Shown: positions 36,009 through 46,189, counted from the first letter of the stretch. The stretch is 64,000 nucleotides of DNA from a bacterium (GCA_021799575.1 JAJZAD010000003.1:42581-106580); one strand, 5' to 3'. The notes: generated from the letters alone by a model not told the origin. Made by a program: numbers and translations.

Positions 36009-37352
36009 TTAAACTAGGTATTGTTTCAGAGCACTAGATATATCTGTTACCGGATGCAGAAAAACGGACGATTTAGTGTTTAGCGGTTTAGGACCGATCG
36101 CATAATCGAACCCTAAATTTTTGGCCTCGGTTAGACGTTTTTGAATATAAGGTACATGCCTGACTTCACCCGATAATCCAACCTCTCCGAATACGACTGA
36201 ATTGTCTTTCATTGCAACTCCTTTGTCAGCTGATGCTATAGCCATGACTATCGCTAAATCCGCCGCCGGTTCATAGGCTGTAATGCCACCAACGACGTTG
36301 AGGTAGATGTCTTTTTCGCCAAGCTTAAAACCCAGACGGCGCTCTAACATGGCAATAATTAAGTTCAGCCTGGATAGAGATATGCCATTTGCTGCACGTT
36401 TGGGATAGCCATAACTGGTTCTATTAACTAGCGCTTGGACTTCTAGTAGTAGCGGCCGGCTTCCCTCCATGGCAGCCAATACAATCGAACCATCGGTTAT
36501 TTTCCGTTCGGCTAACAAAACGGCGGATGGGTTGATTACCGGTGCCAATAAACCATTAGCCTTCATCTCAAATATCAGGGTTTCATTAGTCGATCCGAAA
36601 CGGTTTTTACTGCATCTAAGCAGTTTTAATCCTCCACTCCTATCACCCTCTAGTGACACAACAACATCAACCATGTGTTCAAGTTGTTTAGGTCCTGCAA
36701 TATTGCCGTCTTTAGTTACTTGACCGACTATTATTAAAGCAGTGTTACTGTGTTTTGCTGCCAGGGTTAATAACGAAGTACAGTTAGATACCTGAGCGAC
36801 ACTGCCATACGAAGTGCCAATTGCTTGACTTTTAATAGTTTGGATGGAATCAACTATCACAACCTTATATTTTGAGCTTAAAACTTCTTCTGCTATAGCT
36901 TCGGCAGAAGTAGTTGAAGTAATATCAAGCTTAGAATCAATTAAGCCTAAGCGCTTAGCGCGCAAACCTATTTGATGGAGCGATTCCTCGCCGCTAACGT
37001 ATAGGGTAGAGTTATTTATTGCTATCGACCCTCCTAGCTGCATAAGTAAAGTGCTTTTACCCATACCAGGTTCGCCACTAATTAAGATAACACTGCCTTC
37101 AACTATGCCTCCTCCGAATAACAAATCGAGACTAGCTATTCCGGATTTAATGCGTTTTTCGGCATTAAAAGTGTGATCTGCAACAGATGATATAATTAAG
37201 GGTTTGGTTTCTGTTGTGTGTGCATCATCCAGCTGATTAGAAATCTCTATGGTATTCCATTTGCCACATTTATCACATCTTCCTGACCAACTAGTGTAAT
37301 GTGCACCGCATTCGCCGCATTCGTATCCTGCGGTTTTTATAGTTCTTTGCAT
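36009..37352 (-). CDS. radA: DNA repair protein RadA
   Basis: RadA/Sms (447 residues) is a RecA-like branch-migration ATPase. It starts with an intact four-cysteine zinc finger (Cys12, Cys15, Cys26, Cys29), followed by Walker A GEPGMGKST, the RadA-specific KNRFG motif in CSKNRFGSTNE, and a C-terminal Lon-protease-like domain (KLGEKDIYLNVVGGI). The zinc finger is notable because other zinc sites in this window are lost. It converges on the penicillin-binding protein gene across 31 AT-only bases. Confidence 0.97.
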   Translation of the reverse strand: MQRTIKTAGYECGECGAHYTSWSGRCDKCGKWNTIEISNQLDDAHTTETKPLIISSVADHTFNAEKRIKSGIASLDLLFGGGIVEGSVILISGEPGMGKSTLLMQLGGSIAINNSTLYVSGEESLHQIGLRAKRLGLIDSKLDITSTTSAEAIAEEVLSSKYKVVIVDSIQTIKSQAIGTSYGSVAQVSNCTSLLTLAAKHSNTALIIVGQVTKDGNIAGPKQLEHMVDVVVSLEGDRSGGLKLLRCSKNRFGSTNETLIFEMKANGLLAPVINPSAVLLAERKITDGSIVLAAMEGSRPLLLEVQALVNRTSYGYPKRAANGISLSRLNLIIAMLERRLGFKLGEKDIYLNVVGGITAYEPAADLAIVMAIASADKGVAMKDNSVVFGEVGLSGEVRHVPYIQKRLTEAKNLGFDYAIGPKPLNTKSSVFLHPVTDISSALKQYLV

Positions 37353-37391
37353 GTCAATCTATATAATAACTCAATAGTCTAGAGAATCAGG

Positions 37392-38411
37392 TTACGGTCT
37401 GGAATTAATCGCATTCACTAACTGTTGTTCTTCAGTAGCTAAATGGTCAATATAGTTAACCGTCTGATTATACTGGTTGATTTGCGATTTAACGGCGACA
37501 AGCAGTGAATTGTACTCATTAACCTTAGAATTATAAACAGAAGTATAGCTATTATAAGCAGTAATGTTTTGTTGGTTTTTTAAATTATCCATTGTTTGCT
37601 GTAAATAAGTTAATTCCTGACGCAGCCGATCTAAATTAGTTTGACTCGAGTTTATTTGTTTTTTAAGTGTTTTTAATATAGCTTGATCCTGTTTAATTAA
37701 TGTATTTCTGGCTGTAAATTTCGACTGATAACCCAGATATAGGTCCACAATCTTCTGCCGATTATAGAAATAACGCGCGTATTCCCGATTTAGACTCAAA
37801 GGTAAACTGGTGACTTCAGTGGCTAAAACCGAGTAAAGTTCATCGGACTCTTCACCGGGCTCAGATGCTTTGTAAGATGCCATTTGAGAAGAAATTTCTG
37901 ACCCTAAATTATGCGAGGAGTAAAAACTCCACATAATATTATCGATTTTCTTTTGCTGTGACGTACTTAATCTTGCATATCCTGCATGTAGCATCTCATA
38001 AGCAGCCGTTACCTGAACAATACCGGTTAAAGATGGATCTTGAACGTTTAATAAAAATATACCGTTATCACCTTGATGATAACAACCGATCACGTAAGAA
38101 TAGGATACTTTGTTAGGGCACTGCTTAAAAAATTGTGGTTTTAAATCCAGTTGAGGTTTATTAACATAGAATAAATCTCTAGCATAAGGCGTCATAGTAT
38201 CCTGATTGGCAAGTGATACGATTGAAGCCGGTGGGTTATATCCTAACATTAACCACCAATCTCTAAGGGCATACGGGTTTTGAGTATTTAAGATTATTTC
38301 GCCAGTTAAGACAGCTATAAGCGACCCTAAACATATAAGCAGTATCTTAAGTCGAGATAAATGTTTTCTTGGTTTAGTTAATTTAATTGTGTTACTCGTT
38401 TTGAGTGACAT
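37392..38411 (-). CDS. Membrane-anchored coiled-coil protein with degenerate metallopeptidase-like motif
   Basis: About 340 residues; the start is uncertain. The frame opens with a TTG at 38438 inside clpC, and ATGs at 38426 and 38411 are alternatives; I use 38411 ([13 protein letters not shown]). One N-terminal transmembrane helix (about 23-43) follows a basic stretch, so the rest is outside or periplasm-like. The middle has AAYEMLHAGYARLS, similar to an HExxH-type zinc peptidase helix but with the first His as Tyr. The final 110 residues are a Gln/Asn-rich coiled coil. I do not recognise the family. It follows clpC and may be co-expressed with it. Confidence 0.75.
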   Translation of the reverse strand: MSLKTSNTIKLTKPRKHLSRLKILLICLGSLIAVLTGEIILNTQNPYALRDWWLMLGYNPPASIVSLANQDTMTPYARDLFYVNKPQLDLKPQFFKQCPNKVSYSYVIGCYHQGDNGIFLLNVQDPSLTGIVQVTAAYEMLHAGYARLSTSQQKKIDNIMWSFYSSHNLGSEISSQMASYKASEPGEESDELYSVLATEVTSLPLSLNREYARYFYNRQKIVDLYLGYQSKFTARNTLIKQDQAILKTLKKQINSSQTNLDRLRQELTYLQQTMDNLKNQQNITAYNSYTSVYNSKVNEYNSLLVAVKSQINQYNQTVNYIDHLATEEQQLVNAINSRP

Positions 38412-40887
38412 ATGCCAGTTCGCCATTTTTAGTAGCAACCTGAACTATATCACCTCTTGAATAGTGCTCATCTAAGACTTCCAAAGCCATTTTATCTTCT
38501 ATAGTATCCTGGATTAAACGTCTTAGAGGTCTGACACCGTTTTTAATATCATAACCGTGTTCAAGCAGATAATCCTTGGCCTTGGGTGTTAGCGTTAGAC
38601 CTATGCCTTTTTTACGTAAGCGTGTTCTGAGTTCCTCTATCTGAAGGTCAATGATCTTTTTTATATCTCGTTTAGTCAACGCATTAAAAACAATTACTTT
38701 ATCGATACGATTAAGCAGTTCCGGTCTGAGCATCTTCTTTAGCTCTTCTAAAACCATGGTCTCATTCTCATTATGGAGTTTATCAAGATCCTGTTTCGAT
38801 CCAGGTTTGCTGATTTGCATATGGAATCCCAGGCTAGCCTCTTTTTGGAGTTTTTCAGCACCTATATTACTGGTCATTATAACAATGGTATTAGTAAAAT
38901 CGATTTTTCTGCCTTTAGCATCTGTCAGATTTCCATCTTCAAGTATTTGCAAAAGCATATGAAATACATCAGGATGTGCTTTTTCGATCTCGTCAAACAG
39001 CACTAAACTATACGGTTGCCTTCTTATTTTATCCGTCAGCTGTCCTCCATCCTCATAACCCACATAACCGGCTGGAGCTCCTACTAATCTTGAAACATTG
39101 TGGTGTTCGCCGAATTCGCTCATGTCGATTTTTACTAAAGAATTTTCACTACCGAAGAATTCCCGAGCCAATACTTTAGCCAGTTCAGTTTTACCCACGC
39201 CGGTTGGTCCAAGAAATATAAACGAACCGATAGGTCGTTTTTCGCTCCCTATGCCACTCCGATTACGTCTAACAGCCTTTGCAACAGCAGCAACCGCCTC
39301 GTCTTGCCCGATAATATAGCGAGATAAGGTTTTTTCAAGTCTAAGTAAATACTTAGCTTCCGAACGTATAACTTTTTTAACAGGAACTCCTGTAATACGC
39401 GAAACTACATCTGCAAGGTCTTCACTGGTTAGCACTAAGGATTTATCTTTTTTAATACTTGATTCCAGTTTACTTAACTCTTCACTGATTTGGCTTGCAC
39501 GTGTTTTAAAGTGGGCAGCCAATTGGTAATCTTCATTTTCGCTAGCTTCATCTTTTCGTAAATTGACTAGCTGTAGCTCCTTATTTAAACGACGTATTTC
39601 TGGACTGGTATTAACTCGGTCAACCCGAATATATGCTGCGGCCTCATCGATTAAATCAATAGCCTTATCCGGAAGGTAACGGTCTTGAATATAACGTTTT
39701 GACAGAGATACCGCGTCTTGTAGAACCTCGTCGGAAATACTTACCCCGTGAAATTGTTCATAATGTCCTCTTAGACCCTTAAGGATTGCGTAAGTTTCAC
39801 TCGGTGTAGTTTCAGGAACCTGAATCGGTTGAAAACGACGTTCTAGTGCGGCATCTTTTTCAATGTGTTTCGTATATTCATTGGTCGTAGTCGCACCTAT
39901 AAAGCGTATTTTACCTCTGGCTAATGCTGGTTTTAGTATATTACCGGCGTCCATAGCCCCTTCGGCTGCACCTGCTCCGACAATCAGGTGCATTTCGTCG
40001 ACAAAAGCTATTACCTTCTTATCGCGTTCCAACTCGGTCATTACTTTCTTCAACCGATCTTCAAATTCTCCTCGATACTTAGTACCGGCAATCATTCCGG
40101 CTAAATCAATCATCACAATCCGCTTATTTAGTAAGCTGTCAGGGACGTCTTCACTGATTATACGTTGCGCTAACCCTTCTACGATGGCAGTTTTACCCAC
40201 TCCAGGTTCACCGATTAATACCGGATTATTTTTCAGGCGTCTATTTAAAATAGTGATAACACGATTTATTTGGACTTCGCGTCCGACAACCGGATCCAGT
40301 TTACCGTCACGAGCCAAAGCTGTTAAATCGGTGCCAAAGTAATCCAAGGCGGTTTTTTTATTACTACCGTTTCTCCAACCCCTAGGATTACCACCTGACG
40401 TTTCAACCACTCTCTCATCGAACTGTTGACGACTTAAGAATTGCTCCAGTTCGTGAATCAACGCGTCTACATCTACATTCATATCCCTAAGCAGTTTAGT
40501 TGCGCGGCTGTTTTTCTGAGTCAAAATGCTATAGAGAATGTGCTCCGTACCGCAAAATTCTTGAGAATAATCCTGAGCAATATCATAAGCTGTTTTCAGT
40601 GTATGCTTGGCTGTCTCGCTTAATCCTTTAACTCCCATATTTATAACAAATGTTTTTGGTGTCAGGTTAAGCACCAGTCTGGCACGATCAAGAGTTACTC
40701 CGACGTTTTCAAGCATTTTAGCACCCATCGAACTTTCTTGTGCTAATAAACCAAGTAGCAAGTGCTCGGTACCAACATACGCACTACCGAAACTTCGCGC
40801 TATGGCATCTGCATGTTTTAACGCTAGCAATGCGTTATTAGTTAAATGTTTTCTAAAGTCTTGAAAATCCGGTAAATCTGGCATCAT
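38392..40887 (-). CDS. clpC: ATP-dependent Clp protease ATP-binding subunit ClpC
   Basis: The 831-residue AAA+ unfoldase has two Clp-N repeats (about 12-150), Walker A GEPGVGKT (226-233) in D1, a UVR-type mid segment ([20 protein letters not shown]), and Walker A GPTGVGKT (560-567) in D2. The UVR-like middle domain marks ClpC rather than ClpA. It unfolds substrates for ClpP. Its promoter is covered by a CIRCE element. No Shine-Dalgarno precedes the paired ATGs (40887 and 40884). The mcsA/mcsB genes that accompany clpC in Firmicutes are absent. Confidence 0.96.
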   Translation of the reverse strand: MMPDLPDFQDFRKHLTNNALLALKHADAIARSFGSAYVGTEHLLLGLLAQESSMGAKMLENVGVTLDRARLVLNLTPKTFVINMGVKGLSETAKHTLKTAYDIAQDYSQEFCGTEHILYSILTQKNSRATKLLRDMNVDVDALIHELEQFLSRQQFDERVVETSGGNPRGWRNGSNKKTALDYFGTDLTALARDGKLDPVVGREVQINRVITILNRRLKNNPVLIGEPGVGKTAIVEGLAQRIISEDVPDSLLNKRIVMIDLAGMIAGTKYRGEFEDRLKKVMTELERDKKVIAFVDEMHLIVGAGAAEGAMDAGNILKPALARGKIRFIGATTTNEYTKHIEKDAALERRFQPIQVPETTPSETYAILKGLRGHYEQFHGVSISDEVLQDAVSLSKRYIQDRYLPDKAIDLIDEAAAYIRVDRVNTSPEIRRLNKELQLVNLRKDEASENEDYQLAAHFKTRASQISEELSKLESSIKKDKSLVLTSEDLADVVSRITGVPVKKVIRSEAKYLLRLEKTLSRYIIGQDEAVAAVAKAVRRNRSGIGSEKRPIGSFIFLGPTGVGKTELAKVLAREFFGSENSLVKIDMSEFGEHHNVSRLVGAPAGYVGYEDGGQLTDKIRRQPYSLVLFDEIEKAHPDVFHMLLQILEDGNLTDAKGRKIDFTNTIVIMTSNIGAEKLQKEASLGFHMQISKPGSKQDLDKLHNENETMVLEELKKMLRPELLNRIDKVIVFNALTKRDIKKIIDLQIEELRTRLRKKGIGLTLTPKAKDYLLEHGYDIKNGVRPLRRLIQDTIEDKMALEVLDEHYSRGDIVQVATKNGELAYVTQNE

Positions 40888-41022
40888 ATTATTTTTATAG
40901 CACCCTTCATTGATACCGAGCTGTAATAAATGTCCCTGGAATATAATTTGACTCGATATCTCAATTATCGAATTTAAATTAAACAGTTAACTTAAATATT
41001 GCTATTTACGTTAACGATATTA

Positions 41023-41061
41023 ATCATACTCTAATTAGCACTCGTGAGTCAAGAGTGCCAA
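41023..41061 (-). promoter_or_regulatory. CIRCE operator over the clpC promoter (HrcA site)
   Basis: TTAGCACTC (41035-41043), nine bases, GAGTGCCAA (41053-41061): CIRCE with one mismatch. On the minus strand TTGACT (41052-41047) and TATGAT (41028-41023), 18 bases apart, form a promoter with the operator covering the -35 box and spacer, the same architecture as at clpP. Transcription would start near 41016, leaving a 129-base clpC leader. The element abuts the nusA stop codon. Confidence 0.92.
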
Positions 41062-42246
41062 TTATTCACTCTGTTTTTCTATGGCGTCAATCAGACTACT
41101 CTCAAGTTCGGTTTTCTTTTTAATTCTACCCGGTACGGAGGGTTTTACAGTTGCTGCTTCATTAGTCTTAGCTGTATCCGTATCCGGCTGGACTTCTTCA
41201 GTCTTTCCGGTTTCGGGTTTGATGTCAATTTCATACCCGGTTAATTTACTGGCCAAACGTACGTTTTGACCCCCTTTACCAATAGCGATACTTTGTTGGT
41301 CTTCTGCAACTGTAACTACCGCACGTTTAGTTTTTTCGTCGACAACAACTTTACTTACCTGAGTAGGACTTAATGCGTTTATAATGAACTCTTCGATATT
41401 TTCGCTATATACTATAATATCTATCTTCTCCTGTTCACCAATTTCGCTCATTACGGCGTTAACCCTGGATCCGTGTCCACCAACGAAAGTACCGACCGGA
41501 TCGATTCCCGGTACGTTGCTCCAAACTGCAATCTTACTGCGCACTCCAGGTTCTCTGGCTAATTTCTTAATCTCAACAGCTCCACTCTCCATTTCCGGTA
41601 CTTCCGCTTTAAACAGCCATTCAATAAACTCTTTATTACCGCGACTAACGACTAATTGCGGACCGCGGAAACCACGTTCTACATCTTTTAAATACACCTT
41701 GATCCTTTGGCCGGAATAATATCTCTCACCTTGGATTTGTTCACTCCTGGGCATAATTCCTTGGGCCTTTCCGAGATCGACCCTAACCACATTTCCTTCA
41801 ACCCTACTGACTGTAGCGTTAATAACGGTATTGATTTTATCTTCGTATTCACTCATCACAATTTCTCGTTCTGCCTCACGAAGACGTTGTAAAATAACCT
41901 GTTTAGCAGTCTGTGCAGCTACCCGTCCGAAGTCATTGACCCGTTCATGAACTTCTATATGTTCTCCAAGTTTAACTTCCTTATTAAGTTTTTTAGCTTG
42001 ATCTAAGGATATTTCATAGTCCGGATTCTTAACCTCTGAAACTACTTCCTTAGATACATAGGCATCTACCTCTCCGGTTTTTAAGTTAAGCTTCACCTTA
42101 ACTTCCTGCTCACGATCGCCGTAATCACGCTTGTAGGCTGCAGCCAATGCTTGTTCTACGACCTCCTGGACAGTCTCTTCCGGTAAATTTTTTTCTTCCG
42201 CGATTGCTCTTACGGCCACACTTAACTGCTTAAAATCTAATTCCAT
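41062..42246 (-). CDS. nusA: Transcription termination/antitermination protein NusA
   Basis: NusA binds RNA polymerase and nascent RNA. I place the start at 42246 (MELDFKQLSVAVRAIAEEK), the family start, rather than the in-frame GTG at 42294. The 394-residue product has an N-terminal polymerase-binding domain, an S1 domain (VNATVSRVEGNVVRVDLGK region), and two KH domains (GTFVGGHGSRVNAVMSEIG and AIGKGGQNVRLASKLTG). The last 40 residues are a charged tail without the acidic repeats of gammaproteobacterial NusA. A terminator-like hairpin lies in the leader. Confidence 0.96.
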   Translation of the reverse strand: MELDFKQLSVAVRAIAEEKNLPEETVQEVVEQALAAAYKRDYGDREQEVKVKLNLKTGEVDAYVSKEVVSEVKNPDYEISLDQAKKLNKEVKLGEHIEVHERVNDFGRVAAQTAKQVILQRLREAEREIVMSEYEDKINTVINATVSRVEGNVVRVDLGKAQGIMPRSEQIQGERYYSGQRIKVYLKDVERGFRGPQLVVSRGNKEFIEWLFKAEVPEMESGAVEIKKLAREPGVRSKIAVWSNVPGIDPVGTFVGGHGSRVNAVMSEIGEQEKIDIIVYSENIEEFIINALSPTQVSKVVVDEKTKRAVVTVAEDQQSIAIGKGGQNVRLASKLTGYEIDIKPETGKTEEVQPDTDTAKTNEAATVKPSVPGRIKKKTELESSLIDAIEKQSE

Positions 42247-42320
42247 TTCTTTGGCTCTTTCTGCTTGTTTAAGCCTTTCTATCCGATATGACACGGACGT
42301 CAGCTCAAAAATAAGCCGAC

Positions 42321-42347
42321 TAAAAAATCCGACCTCTATGGCCGGAT
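42321..42347 (-). terminator. Terminator-like hairpin at the 5' end of the nusA transcript (possible attenuator)
   Basis: On the minus strand ATCCGGCC-5-GGTCGGAT (one G-U pair, plus 42327-42347) is followed at once by six T residues. It lies only a few bases after the predicted nusA transcription start (about 42352) and 75 bases before the nusA ATG. A second hairpin, GTCGGCT/AGCTGAC, follows (about 42301-42322) and shares GTCGG with the terminator arm, so competing folds are possible. Confidence 0.55.
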
Positions 42348-42358
42348 GTCTATTTTGT

Positions 42359-42388
42359 ATTTTACGCTAAAAGTTATAGCACGGTCAA
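42359..42388 (-). promoter_or_regulatory. nusA promoter
   Basis: TTGACC (42388-42383) and TAAAAT (42364-42359) on the minus strand are 18 bases apart. The predicted start near 42352 places the terminator-like hairpin at the very 5' end of the RNA. Confidence 0.6.
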
Positions 42389-42448
42389 CCATAATCTCTT
42401 ATGATAAACTTGAGACAATTATATTTAGTTAGACTAAAAGGATAGAAG

Positions 42449-45016
42449 ATGAGCCGAGTTATACGGTTATATGAACAGTTTGAACCAGAGAGCTATAACT
42501 TAAGCCTTAACCCTGACAAGCATAGAATGACATTTAGCGGTCATATCGAGATTGAAGGATACAAGCGAGGACGTCCGACAAAAAGAATAGTGTTGCACGT
42601 CAAGAATCTTAAAATCAAATCGGTTAATTTAATCCAACTGGACAAAACCCAACCCAAAACTCTTAAATTGATCCGGATTGTTAATCACGTTAGATATGAT
42701 GAGCTAAGGTTACACTGTTTAGATTCACTGAGACCAGGTACTAAATATAGAATTGAAATCGAATATAACGGCCGGATCACTCGTCAAATGAACGGATTAT
42801 ATCCGTGTTTTTATACTGAAAACGGTCAACAAGAAATTATCCTGGCGACGCAACTTGAGAGTCATCACGCACGAGAGGTATTCCCTTGTATTGATGAGCC
42901 GGAAGCAAAAGCGATATTTAATTTAACTCTCATTAGTAAAGGGTCTGACATAGTACTGGCTAATACCGACATAAAGAAAATAACCAAACACGTCGACAAA
43001 ACTATTAATGAATTCGAACCGACCCCAAAAATGAGTCCCTATTTGCTAGCTTTCGTGATCGGAAAGGTAAAACAACTTGAAAAAACCAGCAAAAACGGAA
43101 TAAAAGTTCGCACATTCTCAAGACCGAGTTTGATAAACTATACCAAATTTGCGTTGGAAACGGCCGTAAAGTGTTTGGATCTATACATCGATTACTTCGA
43201 TATTGAATACCCTCTATCCAAATGTGACCTTATAGCCTTGCCTGACTTCGCGAGTGGCGCAATGGAGAATTGGGGTCTGATAACCTTTCGAGAGCAAGGC
43301 TTGATAGTTGATCCGAATAATACCAGTTTGGTTATGAAGCAATACGTGGCTAGTGTTATAGCTCATGAACTGAGCCATCAATGGTTCGGTAATCTGGTAA
43401 CGATGCGTTGGTGGAACGACTTATGGCTTAACGAAAGTTTTGCAACTCTACTCAGCTATCTAGCACTCGATTCGTTATTTCCTGCATGGAAAATTTGGAC
43501 TCAATTTATTGTTGAAGAACAAGTACCGGCCTTTCGTCTCGACGAACTGGAAAATACTCATCCGATAAACGTCACCATTAACCACCCCGATGAAATTCGC
43601 ACTATCTTCGATAATATTTCCTACGATAAAGGTGCTAGTGTATTACTGATGTTGATGCGCTACCTGGGAGAGTCTGATTTTAAAAATGGATTGAAACGAT
43701 ATTTAAAAAAACATGCCTATTCAAACACGGAATCAGACGATCTATGGAATGCATGGGAAGAAGTCTCGTCAAAAGACGTAACGAGATTTATGCGCTCCTG
43801 GATTAACCAGGCAGGATATCCGTTAGTGAAAACTGTCATATCCGGCAAACAGGTAACTTTATCTCAACAACGATTCATCGTAAACCCTAAGGCAAAATTG
43901 GATAGTAATACTTGGCCTCTACCGTTATTCGCTTCAGCAAATACTAAGTTGCCTGAACTAATGACTAAGTCTAGTCTTATGTCTCAATCTAACAATCATA
44001 ACCAACCGTTGATAGTAAATTTGAATCGAAGCGGGTTTTACCGTGTAATCTACAATCGGGAACATCTGCAACTTTTAGCTAGAAGTGTAACTAGCCTAAA
44101 GCTGAACGAATTAGACAGAATGGGTTTATTGTCCGATCACTTTGAGGCAGCTAAGGCCGGATTATTATCCACTAAGGAGGTACTAGAACTGTTAAACGCT
44201 TATCTTAACGAAGATAGTGTAGTGGTCTGGGAGATGATTAGCTCAGTAATAGCCGGGTTAAGAAGCATTATTGACAGCGAAGACTTACTTAAGACAATGA
44301 ATCCGTCAATTCACCAACTAATCGCAAGACAATATAAGCGTTTAGGGTGGAAAGACAGCAGTAAATTTAATCATTTTGATAAGTTGCTTCAGCCTCTGAT
44401 CTTATCCATCGCTTGTATGAGCGACTATAAACCGGCGTTAGACGAAGCTAAAAATCTGTTCTTAGCCCGTAAACGTAAACCTATTCGACCCGACATTCGT
44501 TCAGTGGTTTATTTAACGATAGCCAGGTATGGTGGCATCAAAGAGTTTACTGAGCTACTCAATATGCATAATCAATCCGATAGTAGCGAAGAAAGATTGA
44601 TACTTAGCGGTGCCTTGACTGGTTTTAAACAACCGGACATCATCCAAAAATCTTTAGCATTAATTACCAGCAAAGATGTGCGTTTACAAGACGTAGCTTA
44701 TTGGTTGTCTTATAGTTTTTCAAACCGATATTCAAAAATACAAGCCTGGGAATGGTTAAAAACTAACTGGAAGTGGCTAAAAGAGAACCTTGGAAACGAC
44801 TTAAGCTTTTATACGGTTCCACTTTATGTCTCCAGAGCCTTTAGTGATATGGATTTCTTAAAAGAGTACCGCGAGTTTTTTGATGCGCATAGTGAACCCA
44901 GCCTTAATCGACCGATTAAACAAGGGATTGAAAACATTACCTGGAAAGCACTTTGGAAACAGAGGGATATCAAGACTATTGCTGAATTTTATAAGTCGGT
45001 ACCGAACCAAGCATAA
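42449..45016 (+). CDS. M1 family zinc aminopeptidase
   Basis: An 855-residue M1 metallopeptidase resembling archaeal/eukaryotic tricorn-interacting-factor and PepN enzymes. The exopeptidase motif GAMEN is at 270-274 and the zinc site HELSH at 306-310 with Glu329 (HExxH-18-E). The N-terminal beta domain, catalytic domain and long helical C-terminal domain (from about 530) are all present. There is no signal peptide, so it is likely cytosolic and recycles peptides, which suits an organism living on host peptides. An AAGGAT site precedes the ATG. Its last 41 bases overlap rnhB on the other strand. Confidence 0.95.
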   Translation: MSRVIRLYEQFEPESYNLSLNPDKHRMTFSGHIEIEGYKRGRPTKRIVLHVKNLKIKSVNLIQLDKTQPKTLKLIRIVNHVRYDELRLHCLDSLRPGTKYRIEIEYNGRITRQMNGLYPCFYTENGQQEIILATQLESHHAREVFPCIDEPEAKAIFNLTLISKGSDIVLANTDIKKITKHVDKTINEFEPTPKMSPYLLAFVIGKVKQLEKTSKNGIKVRTFSRPSLINYTKFALETAVKCLDLYIDYFDIEYPLSKCDLIALPDFASGAMENWGLITFREQGLIVDPNNTSLVMKQYVASVIAHELSHQWFGNLVTMRWWNDLWLNESFATLLSYLALDSLFPAWKIWTQFIVEEQVPAFRLDELENTHPINVTINHPDEIRTIFDNISYDKGASVLLMLMRYLGESDFKNGLKRYLKKHAYSNTESDDLWNAWEEVSSKDVTRFMRSWINQAGYPLVKTVISGKQVTLSQQRFIVNPKAKLDSNTWPLPLFASANTKLPELMTKSSLMSQSNNHNQPLIVNLNRSGFYRVIYNREHLQLLARSVTSLKLNELDRMGLLSDHFEAAKAGLLSTKEVLELLNAYLNEDSVVVWEMISSVIAGLRSIIDSEDLLKTMNPSIHQLIARQYKRLGWKDSSKFNHFDKLLQPLILSIACMSDYKPALDEAKNLFLARKRKPIRPDIRSVVYLTIARYGGIKEFTELLNMHNQSDSSEERLILSGALTGFKQPDIIQKSLALITSKDVRLQDVAYWLSYSFSNRYSKIQAWEWLKTNWKWLKENLGNDLSFYTVPLYVSRAFSDMDFLKEYREFFDAHSEPSLNRPIKQGIENITWKALWKQRDIKTIAEFYKSVPNQA

Positions 45017-45560
45017 ACTTTACCGGCGCAAAAGTCAGCCGATGCTGAGCAGTTATTCCGAATTTTAAAAGGGCTTCTATATGCTCTTTAGTGCAATAGC
45101 CCACGTGTTTTTCAAAACCATATCCGTTAAAATTGGTAGATAGACTGGCCATGTACCTATCCCTCGCGACTTTTGCAATGATACTGGCAGCACTTATAGC
45201 CGGTTCAATGTTATCTCCATGTACAAGAATTTCGGCGTTAATATAATTTGGAAGGTAGTTAATATTTCCGTCTATTACTGCTCTATCGAAGTTAATATTA
45301 AGTCGCTCAAGGCTTCTGGCCGCGGCTAAAGATAGAGATTTACTTAAACCGATTGTGTTAATTTCTGAAGCATTTACCCATCCTAGTCCGCAATATTTAG
45401 CTGTTAAGTATATAATTTTCGCCAGTTGCTCCCGTTTAGATCTGCTTAATAACTTTGAGTCTTTAATCCCTGCAATATTACCTTCTAAAACTACGGCACC
45501 TACCACTAGCGGACCCGCAATACAACCTCTTCCTACTTCGTCAACGCCCAGTACAATCAT
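44976..45560 (-). CDS. rnhB: Ribonuclease HII
   Basis: The 194-residue enzyme removes ribonucleotides and RNA from DNA. The active-site acids are visible: Asp7-Glu8 in GVDEVGRG, Asp97 in AVIDGN and Asp134 in ARDRYM. The family block PAISAASIIAKVARDRYM and terminal HRLTFAPVK are typical. Its 3' end overlaps the aminopeptidase gene convergently by 41 bases. It lies downstream of rplS, a common pairing, with a 188-base gap. Confidence 0.96.
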   Translation of the reverse strand: MIVLGVDEVGRGCIAGPLVVGAVVLEGNIAGIKDSKLLSRSKREQLAKIIYLTAKYCGLGWVNASEINTIGLSKSLSLAAARSLERLNINFDRAVIDGNINYLPNYINAEILVHGDNIEPAISAASIIAKVARDRYMASLSTNFNGYGFEKHVGYCTKEHIEALLKFGITAQHRLTFAPVKFMLGSVPTYKIQQ

Positions 45561-45748
45561 ATGAATATATTGTAAATCCTTAAAGTATCATTTTTGATTT
45601 ATCATCAACAGCTAAAAAAATGTTTGTCGGTTCATCAAATCCATACAATACCAACCGAAAAATCGTTTTACTTGAGTAGTTTAGCCTAAAGTGTCTAAAA
45701 AAACTTAACGCTTATTGTTTAGGTAAACCGTCAATTAACAAGGACTTT

Positions 45749-46189
45749 TTAATCTGACTTTTCTAATGGCTGCTTATCTGACTCCGCATCCTTGGTTGCC
45801 AGATTAGTTTGATTGTTATCCATATTTACGGCTTCTTTATTAAACTCGATGCCACTTAGACGTGCAGATTTACCGGTACGACTACGCATATATGAAAGGT
45901 AATTCCGACCAACTTTGCTTCTTTTGGTAATCTCAACTTTTGTAACTAAAGGACTATGTAAGAGAAAACTCTTTTCAACACCAACCCCGCTAGCTATGCG
46001 CCTGACGGTAATGCGATTCAAGTGCCCACCTTGTTTTGAGGTCTTTATGACCAGGCCATTAAAGACCTGAATCCGTTCTTTATTACCTTCTCGGATTTTC
46101 TGATGAACTCGAACATTATCACCGCTTTTTACACCGACAACTTTCGGCTTTTGAAATGATTGATTAATCTGATCCAGGATGGTTGACAT
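45749..46189 (-). CDS. rplS: 50S ribosomal protein L19 with C-terminal tail
   Basis: L19 stabilises bridge B8 between subunits. The 146-residue product has the core SGDNVRVHQKIREGNKERIQ and the block RRIASGVGVEKSFLLHSPLV, ending at about residue 115; a further 30 Asn/Asp/Lys-rich residues are extra. It stands alone here, without trmD or rimM upstream. Confidence 0.96.
   Translation of the reverse strand: MSTILDQINQSFQKPKVVGVKSGDNVRVHQKIREGNKERIQVFNGLVIKTSKQGGHLNRITVRRIASGVGVEKSFLLHSPLVTKVEITKRSKVGRNYLSYMRSRTGKSARLSGIEFNKEAVNMDNNQTNLATKDAESDKQPLEKSD

Noticed and set aside
39863..40342. 159-residue plus-strand ORF opposite clpC
   Set aside because: Shadow of the AAA1 domain; no start site features.
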